From positions 22,827 through 86,826 of the forward strand of contig SPJN01000014.1 of assembly GCA_006844605.1 (NCBI GenBank): 64,000 bases of DNA, given 5' to 3'. Every line of letters begins with the position of its first letter. Positions within the stretch are counted from its first letter, which is position 1. The notes under the pieces were generated by a model. That model was not told where the DNA came from. It was given only the letters and a program-made list of their open reading frames with translations, and made no database searches. Of this stretch, positions 55,010 to 64,000 are shown piece after piece. The stretch comes from Hyphomicrobiales bacterium. GTDB taxonomy: Bacteria > Pseudomonadota > Alphaproteobacteria > SPJN01. The position numbers were made by a program, and so were the translations under genes.

Positions 55010-55902
55010 CGGGTCTTTTGGCCAGACTGGCTGATCGTCAATCCTGCAATCACCAGCGCAAAGGCTATCAGGCTGTCTGGGTTCAAAGGTTCGTTCAACA
55101 GAACAACACCACCAATAACCGCAACGACGGGCACCAAATAATTCGTTTGGCTGAAAAAGCTGGGGCCTGCCTGCCCAACGACCTTGAAATAAATCAGTGT
55201 CGCCGCCAACGTCGCGGCAAAGGCCATATAGGCGGCGGCCCACCATGCATCAGCTGAAATGGTCAGGGTAAATGGGTCGTCCACGATCATCGCCAAGGGC
55301 AGCGTCACCAGCGACCCCAGTGTCAAGGTGACGGCCGATGTGATGATGGGGGACACATGCCCCAACTTGCGCGAAGCAATGGCACTGATCGCATAACAGG
55401 CAGAGCCGCTGACGATGATTAGCTGGCTCAACAACTGGTTGGTGTCCCCACCAAGGGCCAGCAATGCCTCGGGGCCGATCAGGACAACAACACCGCAAAA
55501 CCCCAGGATGAAGCCCGTTACCTTGCGCGGGGTCAATCGTTCATTCACAAAAAAATGTGCCAGTACGATTGTGATCAGCGGCATGACCGCGTTCAAAATT
55601 CCCGTTGTGCCTGCAGGCACTTCTTTTTGGCCAAGGGGAAACAGGATAAAGGGCAGGGCTGTGCCGATTGTGCCGACGAAAATCATGTAAAGCCAGCTGC
55701 TCAGGTCACGCGGCAGCCGGATTTTGCGGATCAGGATATACAGGAACAATATGCCCCCCGCCGCGCCCATGCGCCCGGTCGCAAATGTCAGGGGCGGAAT
55801 GTCCTTCACACCGACCGAGATCATGGGGAAGCTCATCCCCCATAAAAGCGCGAGGGTCAGCACCATGCCCCAATCCATCAATGTCGGTTTATGTGCGGTC
55901 AT
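55006..55902 (-). CDS. EamA/DMT-family permease
   Basis: 298 residues, ten hydrophobic helices as two EamA repeats. TLALLWGMSFPMISVGVK at helix 1, RMGAAGGILFLY, and the second-half AYMAFAATLAATLIYFKVVGQAGPSFFSQTNYLVPVVAVIGG. Metabolite exporter of unknown substrate. Convergent stop overlap with thiD; divergent from serC. Confidence 0.92.
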   Translation of the reverse strand: MTAHKPTLMDWGMVLTLALLWGMSFPMISVGVKDIPPLTFATGRMGAAGGILFLYILIRKIRLPRDLSSWLYMIFVGTIGTALPFILFPLGQKEVPAGTTGILNAVMPLITIVLAHFFVNERLTPRKVTGFILGFCGVVVLIGPEALLALGGDTNQLLSQLIIVSGSACYAISAIASRKLGHVSPIITSAVTLTLGSLVTLPLAMIVDDPFTLTISADAWWAAAYMAFAATLAATLIYFKVVGQAGPSFFSQTNYLVPVVAVIGGVVLLNEPLNPDSLIAFALVIAGLTISQSGQKTR

Positions 55903-56014
55903 TCACCTGTCCCCAAAGTCTGACAATGGTGTGCGGGCGGTTGGAAGGTTTGTCAATCATGAGTGTGGGCGTCGGGCGCGACTATCTGCCAAGGGCGATG
56001 AGCAAAAAGCCCGA

Positions 56015-56042
56015 TTGACAAGCAGCGGTGCATATTTAAAGT
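56015..56042 (+). promoter_or_regulatory. Candidate promoter of serC-serA
   Basis: Perfect TTGACA (56015-56020), 16-nt spacer, TAAAGT (56037-56042). A GCAGCGG/CCGCTGC inverted repeat (56022-56028 with 56043-56049) overlaps the promoter and could be an operator. Confidence 0.55.
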
Positions 56043-56048
56043 CCGCTG

Positions 56049-56096
56049 CGGGTCGTGTCCTCCCACCTGGGCACCTACATTATGAAGAGGTCTGTT
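56049..56096 (+). promoter_or_regulatory. Short structured serC leader
   Basis: The predicted transcript begins near GGGTC and forms a hairpin GTGTCC (56055-56060), loop TCCCACCT, GGGCAC (56069-56074), then reaches GAAGAGG and ATG 56097. The CCUCCCACC loop could pair with a GGAGG-like site. A conserved serC RNA motif has been described upstream of alphaproteobacterial serC genes; whether this leader is that motif I cannot confirm from memory. Confidence 0.4.
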
Positions 56097-57266
56097 ATGA
56101 CCAATATCGCGGAACCAGCGCTGCGTCCGCAGCGGCCTGAGTTTTCTTCCGGTCCGTGCGCGAAGCGCCCCGGCTGGACCCTTCAATCCCTTCAAGATGC
56201 AGCATTGGGCCGGTCTCACCGCGCCAAGATCGGCAAGGCCAAATTGGCCGCGGCGATTGACCAAACCCGTGCAATTCTGGGGATCCCCGCAGATTACAAG
56301 ATCGGTATTGTACCTGCATCCGACACCGGTGCGGTTGAAATGGCGTTGTGGTCCCTATTGGGTGCACGCGGCGTTGACATGCTGGCATGGGAAAGCTTTG
56401 GCTCAGGCTGGGTGACCGATGTGGTCAAGCAGTTGAAGCTGGATGATGTCCGCAAGATTGAGGCCGGTTATGGCGAGCTGCCGAACCTTGCCGACGTTGA
56501 CACCAAAAATCGCGATGTGGTCTTTACATGGAACGGCACGACCTCTGGTGTGCGGGTGCCGAATGGTGACTGGATTGATGCGGATCGTGAGGGGCTGACC
56601 ATTTGTGATGCCACATCCGCAGCCTTTGCGATGGACCTTGATTGGGACAAGCTGGATGTCGTGACATTCTCATGGCAGAAAGTCATGGGCGGTGAAGCGG
56701 CCCACGGCATGTTGATCCTAAGCCCCCGTGCTGTTGAACGGCTTGAAACATTCACGCCCGATCGTCCCCTGCCGAAAATTTTCCGCCTGACCAAGGGTGG
56801 TAAATTGATCGAAGGTATTTTCAAGGGCGAAACCATCAACACGCCGTCTATGCTGGCTGTTGAAGATTATCTCGATGCATTGGGCTGGGCCGCAGACCTT
56901 GGTGGTCTAAACGCACTTCAGGCCCGTGCAGATGCCAATTTGGCTGTTTTGGCAGATTGGGTTGCCGGCTCCGACTGGGCCGCATTCCTGTGCGCTGATG
57001 AAGCAACACGCTCTAACACCTCGGTCTGTTTGAAAATTGCAGACCCTTGGTTCGCGGCGCTTGATGCTGATGGGCAGACCGCTGTTCAAAAAGCCATGGT
57101 CAAACTGCTTGAAGACAAGGATGTCGCCTATGACATTGGCGCCTATCGCGATGCCCCTGCGGGTCTGCGGATCTGGTGCGGTGCCACGGTTGAGGTTGAA
57201 GACCTTGCCGCGCTGACCCCTTGGCTTGATTGGGCCTATGCCTCCGTCAAAGCTGACCAAGCTTAA
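56097..57266 (+). CDS. serC: Phosphoserine aminotransferase
   Basis: 389 residues from ATG 56097, 6 nt after GAAGAGG. Class V aminotransferase: [42 protein letters not shown], and [15 protein letters not shown] with PLP Lys195. It is the long alphaproteobacterial/archaeal-type SerC rather than the E. coli type. Makes phosphoserine from 3-phosphohydroxypyruvate. Followed by serA after 36 nt. Confidence 0.97.
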   Translation: MTNIAEPALRPQRPEFSSGPCAKRPGWTLQSLQDAALGRSHRAKIGKAKLAAAIDQTRAILGIPADYKIGIVPASDTGAVEMALWSLLGARGVDMLAWESFGSGWVTDVVKQLKLDDVRKIEAGYGELPNLADVDTKNRDVVFTWNGTTSGVRVPNGDWIDADREGLTICDATSAAFAMDLDWDKLDVVTFSWQKVMGGEAAHGMLILSPRAVERLETFTPDRPLPKIFRLTKGGKLIEGIFKGETINTPSMLAVEDYLDALGWAADLGGLNALQARADANLAVLADWVAGSDWAAFLCADEATRSNTSVCLKIADPWFAALDADGQTAVQKAMVKLLEDKDVAYDIGAYRDAPAGLRIWCGATVEVEDLAALTPWLDWAYASVKADQA

Positions 57267-57302
57267 GTATTTTTACGAGATATTTTTAAGGGGAGTGTTC
57301 CC

Positions 57303-58883
57303 ATGCCTAAAGTTCTGATTTCCGATAAGATGAGCCCGCGTGCAGCAGAGATTTTTGCCGAACGTGGCGTTGAAGTGGATGTGAAGCCCGGCCTGTCAAA
57401 GGACGAGTTGATTGAGATTATTGGCGACTATGACGGCCTTGCCGTGCGGTCTTCCACGAAGCCTGATGCCGACATCATTGGTGCTGCCAAAAATCTAAAG
57501 GTGATTGGCCGTGCCGGTATCGGTACTGATAATGTTGATAAGGATGCTGCCACGAAGCATGGCGTTGTTGTGATGAACACGCCGTTCGGTAACGCCATCA
57601 CAACGGCTGAACATGCCATTGCCATGATGTTTGCAGTTGCCCGCGATATTCCAGCAGCCGATGCCTCAACACAGGCTGGCAAGTGGGAAAAGTCCCGCTT
57701 TATGGGCGTTGAAGTAACCGCGAAAACGCTGGGCGTTGTTGGTTGTGGCAATATCGGTTCTATCGTGGCCGACCGGGCGCTGGGCCTGAAGATGAAGGTT
57801 GTGGCCTTTGACCCCTTCTTGACCGAAGAGCGCGCGACAGAAATCGGCGTTGAAAAGGTTGAGCTGGACGAGCTGTTTGCTCGCGCTGACTTTATCACCC
57901 TGCACACCCCGCAGACCGATTCCACCAAGGGTATGATCAATGCTGAGAACATCGCCAAGATGAAAGACGGTGTGCGGTTGATCAACTGTGCCCGTGGCGG
58001 TTTGGTCATTGAAGCAGACCTGAAGGCCGCCCTTGAAAGCGGCAAGATCAAGGGTGCTGCGCTTGATGTGTTTTCAGAAGAACCCGCCAAGGAAAATATC
58101 CTGTTCGGCGTGCCCGGTGTTGTGACAACGCCGCATCTTGGTGCGTCAACTGACGAGGCGCAGGTGAATGTCGCCATTCAGGTGGCAGAACAAATGGCCG
58201 ACTATTTGGTCAGCGGTGCGGTGACCAATGCCCTGAACATGCCGTCCGTGTCCGCCGAAGACGCCCCGAAGTTGAAGCCCTATATGGCCTTGACGGAACA
58301 GCTGGGCCTGATTGCAGGACAGTTGACCACCGATGCCATGACAGAGGTTGAGATCGAATATCAGGGCACAGTCACGGACCTGAACCTGAAGCCGCTGACC
58401 CAGACATTGATTGCCGGGTTACTGCGTCCTGCCATGCAGGATGTAAACCTTGTGAATGCGCCGGTGATTGCAAAATCGCGCGGCATCAGCATTTCCGAGA
58501 AAACGTCTGACAAGACAGGCAGCGCGTTCCAAACCTATATTCGTGTGACTGTGAAAACCAAAAATGACACCCGTTCCGTCGCTGGGACCGTCTTCTCAGA
58601 CCAGTTGCCGCGCGTTATTCAAATTAACGGCATTAATCTTGAGGCAGAACTGGGCGACACCATGTTGTATGTCCGCAATGATGATAAGCCGGGCTTCATC
58701 GGTGCGCTCGGCAGTGTGCTGGGTGATGCCAATGTGAACATCGCAACATTCCATCTGGGCCGTAAGGATGCAGGTGAAGATGCGGTGGCGCTGGTGGCGA
58801 TTGACCAGCCGGTTGATGAAGACACATTGGCCAAGGTGCAAAGTCTTGCCCATGTGAAGGAAGCCAAGGTTTTGTGCTTCTAA
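57303..58883 (+). CDS. serA: D-3-phosphoglycerate dehydrogenase
   Basis: 526 residues, the long form with an allosteric substrate-binding domain and a C-terminal ACT domain (about 455-526). Rossmann GCGNIG (147-152), RAGIGTDNVD, NCARGGLV, and PHLGASTDEAQ with the catalytic His. First step of serine synthesis; ACT implies feedback by serine. RBS AAGGGGAG. Confidence 0.98.
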   Translation: MPKVLISDKMSPRAAEIFAERGVEVDVKPGLSKDELIEIIGDYDGLAVRSSTKPDADIIGAAKNLKVIGRAGIGTDNVDKDAATKHGVVVMNTPFGNAITTAEHAIAMMFAVARDIPAADASTQAGKWEKSRFMGVEVTAKTLGVVGCGNIGSIVADRALGLKMKVVAFDPFLTEERATEIGVEKVELDELFARADFITLHTPQTDSTKGMINAENIAKMKDGVRLINCARGGLVIEADLKAALESGKIKGAALDVFSEEPAKENILFGVPGVVTTPHLGASTDEAQVNVAIQVAEQMADYLVSGAVTNALNMPSVSAEDAPKLKPYMALTEQLGLIAGQLTTDAMTEVEIEYQGTVTDLNLKPLTQTLIAGLLRPAMQDVNLVNAPVIAKSRGISISEKTSDKTGSAFQTYIRVTVKTKNDTRSVAGTVFSDQLPRVIQINGINLEAELGDTMLYVRNDDKPGFIGALGSVLGDANVNIATFHLGRKDAGEDAVALVAIDQPVDEDTLAKVQSLAHVKEAKVLCF

Positions 58884-58917
58884 ACCGGATTTTCCGGGGC
58901 TGCGCGGATTAGGTCGC

Positions 58918-58946
58918 TTGATTCTGACCGCCAAGCAGCCTATAGG
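58918..58946 (+). promoter_or_regulatory. Candidate promoter of purA
   Basis: TTGATT (58918-58923), exact 17-nt spacer, TATAGG (58941-58946). The start would fall at about 58953, immediately before the hairpin at 58959. Confidence 0.5.
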
Positions 58947-58958
58947 ACAAAAAAGTGT

Positions 58959-58992
58959 GGCCGGGCCTGTTTCCCGACAGGTCCGGCCTTCT
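58959..58992 (+). terminator. GC-rich hairpin between serA and purA (terminator or attenuator)
   Basis: GGCCGGGCCTGT pairs with ACAGGTCCGGCC (12 bp with one G-T) around TTCCCG, followed by TTCTTG, a weak U-tract. It can end serA transcripts, but the candidate purA promoter lies upstream of it, so it may also act as a leader attenuator or 5' stabiliser for purA. Confidence 0.65.
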
Positions 58993-59021
58993 TGTGCATA
59001 ATAAGCTAAAGAGGCTGCGCT

Positions 59022-60314
59022 ATGGCTAATGTTGCCGTGATCGGCTCCCAATGGGGCGACGAAGGTAAAGGCAAGATTGTAGACTGGTTGTCTGAACGGG
59101 CGGACGTTATCGTTCGCTTCCAAGGCGGCCATAATGCCGGTCATACGCTGGTGATTGATGGCAAGGTTTACAAACTGTCATTGTTGCCCTCAGGCGTTGT
59201 ACGGCCCGGCAAATTGTCGGTTATCGGTAATGGTGTCGTTGTTGACCCGACCGCCTTGCTGAGCGAAATTGCCCAAATCCGCAGTCAGGGTGTGGATGTC
59301 ACGCCTGATAGTTTGAAGGTGGCTGAAAACGCCGCCTTGATCCTGCCTGTTCACCAGCGTTTGGACGAGCTGCGCGAAGATGCCAATCGCGGTATCAAAA
59401 TCGGCACGACCCGTCGCGGCATGGGCCCGGCCTATGAAGACAAGGTGGGCCGCCGTGCGATCCGGGTTGCTGACCTGTATGATCCCGAAGCGTTGGATCA
59501 GAAAATCGAAACATTGTTGACCCACCACAATGCGTTGCAGCGTGGCCATGGTCGTGACGAGTTTGATGCGCAGGAATTGAAAGATTATTTGCTGGGCCTC
59601 GCGGATCAAATTCTGCCTTATGCAGCCCCTGTGTGGCAGGTCCTGTTTGACGCCCGCAAGGCTGGCAAGCGTATTTTGTTTGAAGGTGCGCAAGGCACCA
59701 TGCTGGACGTCGATCACGGCACCTACCCGTTCGTGACGTCTTCCAACACCATGGCCGGTCAGGCCGCAGAAGGGTCCGGTATGGGTCCCGATGCGATTGA
59801 TTATGTGCTGGGCATCACCAAGGCCTATACCACCCGCGTGGGTGAAGGGCCGTTTCCGACAGAATTGCTGGATGATATTGGCCAGCGTTTGGGAGAGCGG
59901 GGCCATGAATTTGGCACCGTTACCGGGCGTTCTCGCCGTTGTGGCTGGTTTGATGCTGTGATGGTTCGTCAAGCCATCCGTACCGGCGGCATTACCGGTA
60001 TCGCGTTGACCAAACTTGATGTGCTGGACGGCTTTGAAGAATTGAAAGTCTGTGTTGGCTATGAGCTGAATGGCGAGCGGTTGGACTATTTCCCGTCATC
60101 CATGTCAGGGCAGGCTGGCGTCAAACCCATCTATGAAGTGATGGAAGGCTGGTCCGAAAGCACAGATGGCGCCCGTTCATGGGTGGATTTGCCGGCCCAG
60201 GCCGTCAAATATGTGCGTCGCATTGAAGAGTTGATCGACGCCCCGGTTGCGTTGCTCTCAACCTCGCCTGAACGCGATGACACAATTTTGGTTCACGATC
60301 CCTTTGACGACTGA
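59022..60314 (+). CDS. purA: Adenylosuccinate synthetase
   Basis: 430 residues. [12 protein letters not shown] (GDEGKGK 12-18), [47 protein letters not shown] and the C-terminal GTPase-like [11 protein letters not shown]. Joins IMP and aspartate using GTP. RBS AAGAGG. Confidence 0.98.
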   Translation: MANVAVIGSQWGDEGKGKIVDWLSERADVIVRFQGGHNAGHTLVIDGKVYKLSLLPSGVVRPGKLSVIGNGVVVDPTALLSEIAQIRSQGVDVTPDSLKVAENAALILPVHQRLDELREDANRGIKIGTTRRGMGPAYEDKVGRRAIRVADLYDPEALDQKIETLLTHHNALQRGHGRDEFDAQELKDYLLGLADQILPYAAPVWQVLFDARKAGKRILFEGAQGTMLDVDHGTYPFVTSSNTMAGQAAEGSGMGPDAIDYVLGITKAYTTRVGEGPFPTELLDDIGQRLGERGHEFGTVTGRSRRCGWFDAVMVRQAIRTGGITGIALTKLDVLDGFEELKVCVGYELNGERLDYFPSSMSGQAGVKPIYEVMEGWSESTDGARSWVDLPAQAVKYVRRIEELIDAPVALLSTSPERDDTILVHDPFDD

Positions 60315-60375
60315 TCATTGCCCAAGTACAACCTGACCTGAAGGTGGATTGAACTTTCAGCGCAGGGAGTGGTGC

Positions 60376-61755
60376 GTGTTCGAAAAAATCATGTTCAAAA
60401 AGGTCGAGCTTTGGGTCGTCGGCTTGATCGTGGTCGTGATGCTTGGTTTTGCCTATGTTTTGGGCTGGGCCATTCACCATCAATTGATGGGCGGCAAACG
60501 ATTGGGGCCGGTCGGTGCTGTGCTGGTTGATCTGGTTGAACTGCCCCATAACATCCTTGCCGGTCTGCGTGGTGATGTGTTGCGTCACCCTCTTGCTGCG
60601 ATAGAGCAGCGTTTTGAAGGGCAGGCCGGGTTTGCCTTTGCACCAAATCAAACCGGTGAACCGGCGCGCCCTTATTGGTTGTTAAGTCGTTATGACGGTG
60701 ATCTGGGCCGTGGCGTTGTTGAGCTGGTTGATTTGGATGCCGGGGCAACGGTGCATCGTTGGATGATGGACGCTGAACGGTTTTTTGCAGATCAAATGCC
60801 CCTACAGGGGTTCAGTGGGTTTGGCACCTATCCGATTACCAATGATAATTTTCGCCCGGTTCATCCGTGGCTATATGAGGATGGATCAATGGTGCTGTTG
60901 CACCATTCAACACCACTGGTACGGCTGAACCTGTGCGCTGATGCGGAGTGGGTAGAGGCTAATCATATCTATCATCATGCCATTGAAGCAGATAGCGACG
61001 GCAATATCTGGACGTCCAGTTATATGCCGCAAACCGTAGATGATGTGATGGCGGGGCCGTTTCTTTATGATGCGGTCATCAAGGTGTCGCCCATGGGGCA
61101 GGTTCTGTACAAGAAATCCGTGATGGACATGCTTGAAAGTGCTGGGCTTGAAGGGCTGCTGTACGGGATCGGGATTGGGAAGTCAGCCGACCCGATGCAT
61201 TTGAATGATGTGCAACCTGTACTGTCCGATGGCCCATACTGGCAAAAAGGTGATCTGTTTTTAAGTTTGCGTAATCTGTCGATGATCGTGCTTTACCGGC
61301 CATCTGAGGACCGTGTGATTTGGCACAAAATCGGCCCCTGGGTCGGTCAGCATGATGTTGATATTTTGGATGACCACCGGATCAGCGTCTTCAGCAATGA
61401 AACGATAGAGGATGGATCAGGCCTGTCTGTGCGTGAGGGCCGCAACCGCGTCATTGTTTATGATTTCGCGACACAGACAACATCCGGTGCGCTGGATGAT
61501 GCACTGGCGGCAAATGAAGTGCGCACAGCGCAAGAAGGGTTGAGCGATATCCTGCCCGACGGGTCAGTGATTGTCGAAGAAACAGAAAAGGGCCGCGCCC
61601 TGCATTTCGGCCCGGATGGAAGTGTGCGTTGGTCATATGTGAACCGCGCTGCAGATGGCACTGTTTATCAGTTGGGGTGGAGTAGACCCGTTTCCCGTAC
61701 GCTGGGCGATAAGGTCGTCGCGTCATTGGCCGCAACGACCTGTCCGGCCCAATAG
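60376..61755 (+). CDS. Arylsulfotransferase (ASST)-like membrane-anchored protein
   Basis: 459 residues from GTG 60376 with AGGGAG 6 nt upstream; ATG 60391 is possible. One N-terminal TM (about 12-31), then a propeller-like periplasmic body with the ASST motif order: YHH (His200/201), DPMHLN (His275, Asn277), SLRN (Arg299), GQHD (His326). These match the paralog at 6861-8291 and E. coli AssT His356/Arg374/His436 by order. It lies after purA and ends 4 nt from the convergent rpoH stop. Acceptor and donor unknown. Confidence 0.72.
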   Translation: MFEKIMFKKVELWVVGLIVVVMLGFAYVLGWAIHHQLMGGKRLGPVGAVLVDLVELPHNILAGLRGDVLRHPLAAIEQRFEGQAGFAFAPNQTGEPARPYWLLSRYDGDLGRGVVELVDLDAGATVHRWMMDAERFFADQMPLQGFSGFGTYPITNDNFRPVHPWLYEDGSMVLLHHSTPLVRLNLCADAEWVEANHIYHHAIEADSDGNIWTSSYMPQTVDDVMAGPFLYDAVIKVSPMGQVLYKKSVMDMLESAGLEGLLYGIGIGKSADPMHLNDVQPVLSDGPYWQKGDLFLSLRNLSMIVLYRPSEDRVIWHKIGPWVGQHDVDILDDHRISVFSNETIEDGSGLSVREGRNRVIVYDFATQTTSGALDDALAANEVRTAQEGLSDILPDGSVIVEETEKGRALHFGPDGSVRWSYVNRAADGTVYQLGWSRPVSRTLGDKVVASLAATTCPAQ

Positions 61756-61759
61756 TGGC

Positions 61760-62659
61760 TTACTGAATGGCAGCGGGGGTCAGGCCCTGATCTTCTGCTG
61801 CTGTCAGCATGGCCTGTTGCAGCTTTTCAAAGGCGCGTACCTCAATCTGGCGCACCCGTTCGCGGCTGATGCCATATTCCTGACTAAGATCTTCCAACGT
61901 CAGCGGCTCGTCCGACAGGCGGCGTGCGGTCAGGATTGCCTGCTCACGCTCGTTCAAATCTGACATGGCTGATGTCAGCAGGGCGCGGCGTTGGCCAAGC
62001 TCTTCTGATTCGGCGACGCGTGCCTCCTGATCCATGCCTTCATCGACCAGCCAATCCTGCCATTCGTCCAGGGATTCGCCATCGCGGCGCAAGGGGGCGT
62101 TCAATGACTGGTCGGCCCCTGTCATGCGGCGGTTCATGCTGATCACGTCTGCCTCTGATACATTCAGGCGCTCTGCAATTGTGGTGACATGTTCAGGGTG
62201 CAGATCACCTTCTTCAAGGGCGCTGATCTGGTTCTTGACCTTGCGCAGATTGAAAAACAGCTTCTTCTGCGATGCGGTTGTGCCGATCTTGACCAGGCTC
62301 CATGACCGCAGCACATATTCCTGAATGGACGCACGGATCCACCACATGGCATAGGTCGCCAAGCGGAACCCCTTTTCGGGGTCAAAGCGTTTGACCGCCT
62401 GCATCAGACCGATATTGCCTTCTGACACAAGCTCACTCAACGGTAGGCCATAGCCGCGATAGCCTGAGGCTATTTTGGCGACCAGACGCAAATGACTGGT
62501 CACCAGCTTGTGGGCGGCGTCGCGGTCATTATGTTCTTTCCAGCGTTTGGCAAGCATATATTCCTGCTCAGGCTCCAGCATCGGGAATTTGCGGATTTCA
62601 CGCAAATAGCTGGAGAGGGAGCCCTCATTACTCAAACTGGGAAGCGTATTCGTAGCCAT
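61760..62659 (-). CDS. rpoH: RNA polymerase heat shock sigma factor RpoH (sigma32)
   Basis: 299 residues. Region 2 with LVTSHLRLVAKIASGYRGYGLPLSELVSEGNIGLMQAVKRFDPEKGFRLATYAMWWIRA-type sequence (residues 53-110, read in parts), the RpoH box QKKLFFNLR (131-139) and region 4 LTLEDLSQEYGISRERVRQIE. The RpoH box separates it from RpoD and RpoS. Likely targets here are hsp20 and ftsH. Downstream of rluD, the usual alphaproteobacterial place. Confidence 0.97.
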   Translation of the reverse strand: MATNTLPSLSNEGSLSSYLREIRKFPMLEPEQEYMLAKRWKEHNDRDAAHKLVTSHLRLVAKIASGYRGYGLPLSELVSEGNIGLMQAVKRFDPEKGFRLATYAMWWIRASIQEYVLRSWSLVKIGTTASQKKLFFNLRKVKNQISALEEGDLHPEHVTTIAERLNVSEADVISMNRRMTGADQSLNAPLRRDGESLDEWQDWLVDEGMDQEARVAESEELGQRRALLTSAMSDLNEREQAILTARRLSDEPLTLEDLSQEYGISRERVRQIEVRAFEKLQQAMLTAAEDQGLTPAAIQ

Positions 62660-62758
62660 TGGTCCTCACTTTCGGCGGCCATAATAGCGGCCTGATGATG
62701 GGGGTGGTACCGTCTTTGTCGATGATTGTTCCGGTACATTGTCCCTGTGTCTGGCGTG

Positions 62759-63772
62759 TCAGGACACAGGTGTCGCCGCCAAATATGTCGCCAATTGGGC
62801 AAGCTCTGTGGGCAAGGGGGCGGAAAAATGCAATGTTTCTCCACTGATTGGGTGGACGAAGCCAAGTTCGGCGGCATGAAGGGCCTGCCGCCCCAAATCC
62901 GCAATATAGTCTGCGGCGTCTTCGGTTAACCCCTTGCGTTTTTTCAACAGGCCCCGCCCATAAACTGCATCGGCAATCAACGGGTGACCGATATGGGTCA
63001 TGTGCACCCTGATCTGATGAGTGCGCCCGGTTTCAAGGCGGCATTCGACCAAACTTGCGACAGGCTCATGCGGGGGGCCATAACGCTTTTGAATGGCGTA
63101 GTGGGTAACCGCATGGCGACCTGTCTCGCCCTTCACTATGGTCATCTTGGTGCGGTTGTGTTGGCTGCGGGCAATACGGGCATCCACAGTGCCCTTGGGC
63201 ATGGACGGTGCGCCCCATACAAAGGCCAGATAGGCGCGGGTTAGGTCATGGGCGGCAAACTGCGCTGCCAGCCCCTGATGGGCGCGGTCATGCTTGGCCA
63301 CGACCAACAGGCCGGACGTGTCTTTGTCGATGCGGTGAACAATGCCGGGGCGTGCCTCGCCCCCGACGCCGGACAGGCTGTCACCACAATGGGCGATCAG
63401 GGCATTGACCAGCGTGCCGGTTTCATTGCCGTTACCCGGATGAACAACCAACCCGGCGGGCTTGTTGATCACGATCAGGTCATCGTCCTCATACGGAATG
63501 TCGAGGGGGATGTCCTCGCCCTGCGGCAGTGCCGGTTTTAGTGCAGGCATGATCAGGCTGATTTCATCGCCTGCCTTGACCTTGTGCTTGGCGTTGGTCA
63601 GGACGCTGCCATCCGCGATGCGCTTGATCGCGCCCTCCGCAATCAGGCTTTGCAGCCGCGTGCGTGACAATTCGGGACAGTGGCGTACCAATGCCTTATC
63701 AAGTCGGGCATTGTCATCTGCCTCGTCAAAGGCGATGATGCGGGGCTCATTTTCTGGGATTTCATTCGTCAT
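62759..63772 (-). CDS. rluD: 23S rRNA pseudouridine synthase, RluD family
   Basis: 337 residues from ATG 63772; the frame continues upstream but only as antisense of the next gene. S4 domain at about 20-80 (ARLDKALVRHCPELSRTRLQ, LIAEGAIK), catalytic HRIDKDTSG (146-154, Asp149), LVECRLETGRTHQIRVHM and the KRKGLTEDAADYI region. RluA-type synthases modify 23S helix 69 (RluD) or other sites; RluD is the best guess from length. Stop is overlapped by a CCTGTGTC/GACACAGG inverted repeat. Confidence 0.92.
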   Translation of the reverse strand: MTNEIPENEPRIIAFDEADDNARLDKALVRHCPELSRTRLQSLIAEGAIKRIADGSVLTNAKHKVKAGDEISLIMPALKPALPQGEDIPLDIPYEDDDLIVINKPAGLVVHPGNGNETGTLVNALIAHCGDSLSGVGGEARPGIVHRIDKDTSGLLVVAKHDRAHQGLAAQFAAHDLTRAYLAFVWGAPSMPKGTVDARIARSQHNRTKMTIVKGETGRHAVTHYAIQKRYGPPHEPVASLVECRLETGRTHQIRVHMTHIGHPLIADAVYGRGLLKKRKGLTEDAADYIADLGRQALHAAELGFVHPISGETLHFSAPLPTELAQLATYLAATPVS

Positions 63773-63782
63773 AGGCTTATCA

Positions 63783-63992
63783 GTGACGCAAAACGGCTTT
63801 TCACTCAAGGTGGTCATTCCACTTCTGATCATTGTAACCACCGCCTTTTTTGTCGCGTTTGGCGCGGTCATAGGGGGGTTGTTCTGGCAATGGGAGCAGG
63901 TTGGACAGGTGATGGAGGACGATGCGCCCGCAGTATCCGACCCTGCATCGACCGAACAGACAGCCACAGAAATAGCACCGCCATTGGAATAA
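63783..63992 (+). CDS. Small single-pass membrane protein
   Basis: 69 residues from GTG 63783: TQNGFSLKVVIPLLIIV leading into one long TM stretch (about 8-32), then WQWEQVGQVMEDDAPA and a polar Thr/Glu/Pro tail. It starts 10 nt from the divergent rluD ATG. No family is recognised. Reality is supported by the typical membrane-anchor composition and acidic tail but no clear RBS; moderate confidence. Confidence 0.5.
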   Translation: MTQNGFSLKVVIPLLIIVTTAFFVAFGAVIGGLFWQWEQVGQVMEDDAPAVSDPASTEQTATEIAPPLE

Positions 63993-64000
63993 GGGCCGGG

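Noticed and set aside
62744..62770. CCTGTGTC/GACACAGG hairpin as an rluD terminator
   Set aside because: It overlaps the rluD stop codon and is not followed by a T-run on the minus strand.
1..64000. CRISPR arrays, IS elements, prophage or integrative elements
   Set aside because: No regularly spaced repeats, transposase, integrase or terminal inverted repeats were seen; gene content is core chromosomal.

Overview
This window is chromosomal DNA of an alphaproteobacterium. Evidence: the coiled-coil gene/zapA/6S RNA/fau order, a COQ9-family gene divergent from rpsU, TrcR (DUF1013), DUF465 and DUF1192 small proteins, the ruvCAB-ybgC-tolQRAB-pal-cpoB-tilS-ftsH-folP-glmM series, serC-serA-purA, and rpoH just downstream of rluD. 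GC content is moderate, and several traits (PAPS-type sulfotransferase, two arylsulfotransferase-like proteins) would fit a marine lineage such as SAR116 or Rhodospirillales relatives. The lineage below class level is inference. I see no tRNA, rRNA operon, IS element, prophage or CRISPR array.

Layout. 1-3.8 kb: two glutathione S-transferase-like genes (the first cut by the window edge), a small exported protein, and an outer-membrane pair (beta-barrel plus OmpA lipoprotein). 4.0-8.3 kb: a minus-strand cluster of a PAPS-type sulfotransferase, two small membrane proteins, a DUF3137 protein and a membrane-anchored arylsulfotransferase-like protein. 8.4-25.2 kb: MATE exporter, rpsU/coq9, a PLP enzyme, purEK, two DUF465 genes, an acyl-CoA synthetase, a TSUP permease, trcR, a quinone oxidoreductase, a DUF1192-MFS pair, a candidate small RNA, hsp20, rpmE, an MsbA-type ABC exporter and a paraoxonase-like lactonase/arylesterase. 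25.2-28.6 kb: a three-gene envelope operon (OmpA-like, MotA/ExbB-like, MotB-like). 28.7-36.3 kb: suhB-efp and the central carbon series tkt-gap-pgk-fba-thiE. 36.6-55 kb: plus-strand division, repair and envelope genes, from zapA through 6S RNA, fau, ruvCAB, Tol-Pal and ftsH to thiD. 55-64 kb: an EamA permease, serC-serA, purA, a second arylsulfotransferase-like gene, rpoH, rluD and a small membrane protein.

How parts fit together. Heat-shock control is visible at several levels: rpoH itself, sigma32-like promoters before hsp20 and ftsH, and a leader before hsp20 whose last hairpin resembles a ROSE-type RNA thermometer. Two separate ion-channel/peptidoglycan-anchor systems are present, Tol-Pal and an uncharacterised Mot/Exb-like operon. 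The most novel items are a free-standing small RNA gene at about 20.86-20.99 kb with its own promoter, a 10-bp closing stem and a terminator; the sulfo-transfer cluster at 4-8.3 kb; and a bacterial protein that keeps the calcium-site and histidine-dyad residues of mammalian PON1. All family assignments come from reading motifs by eye; no database search was run.
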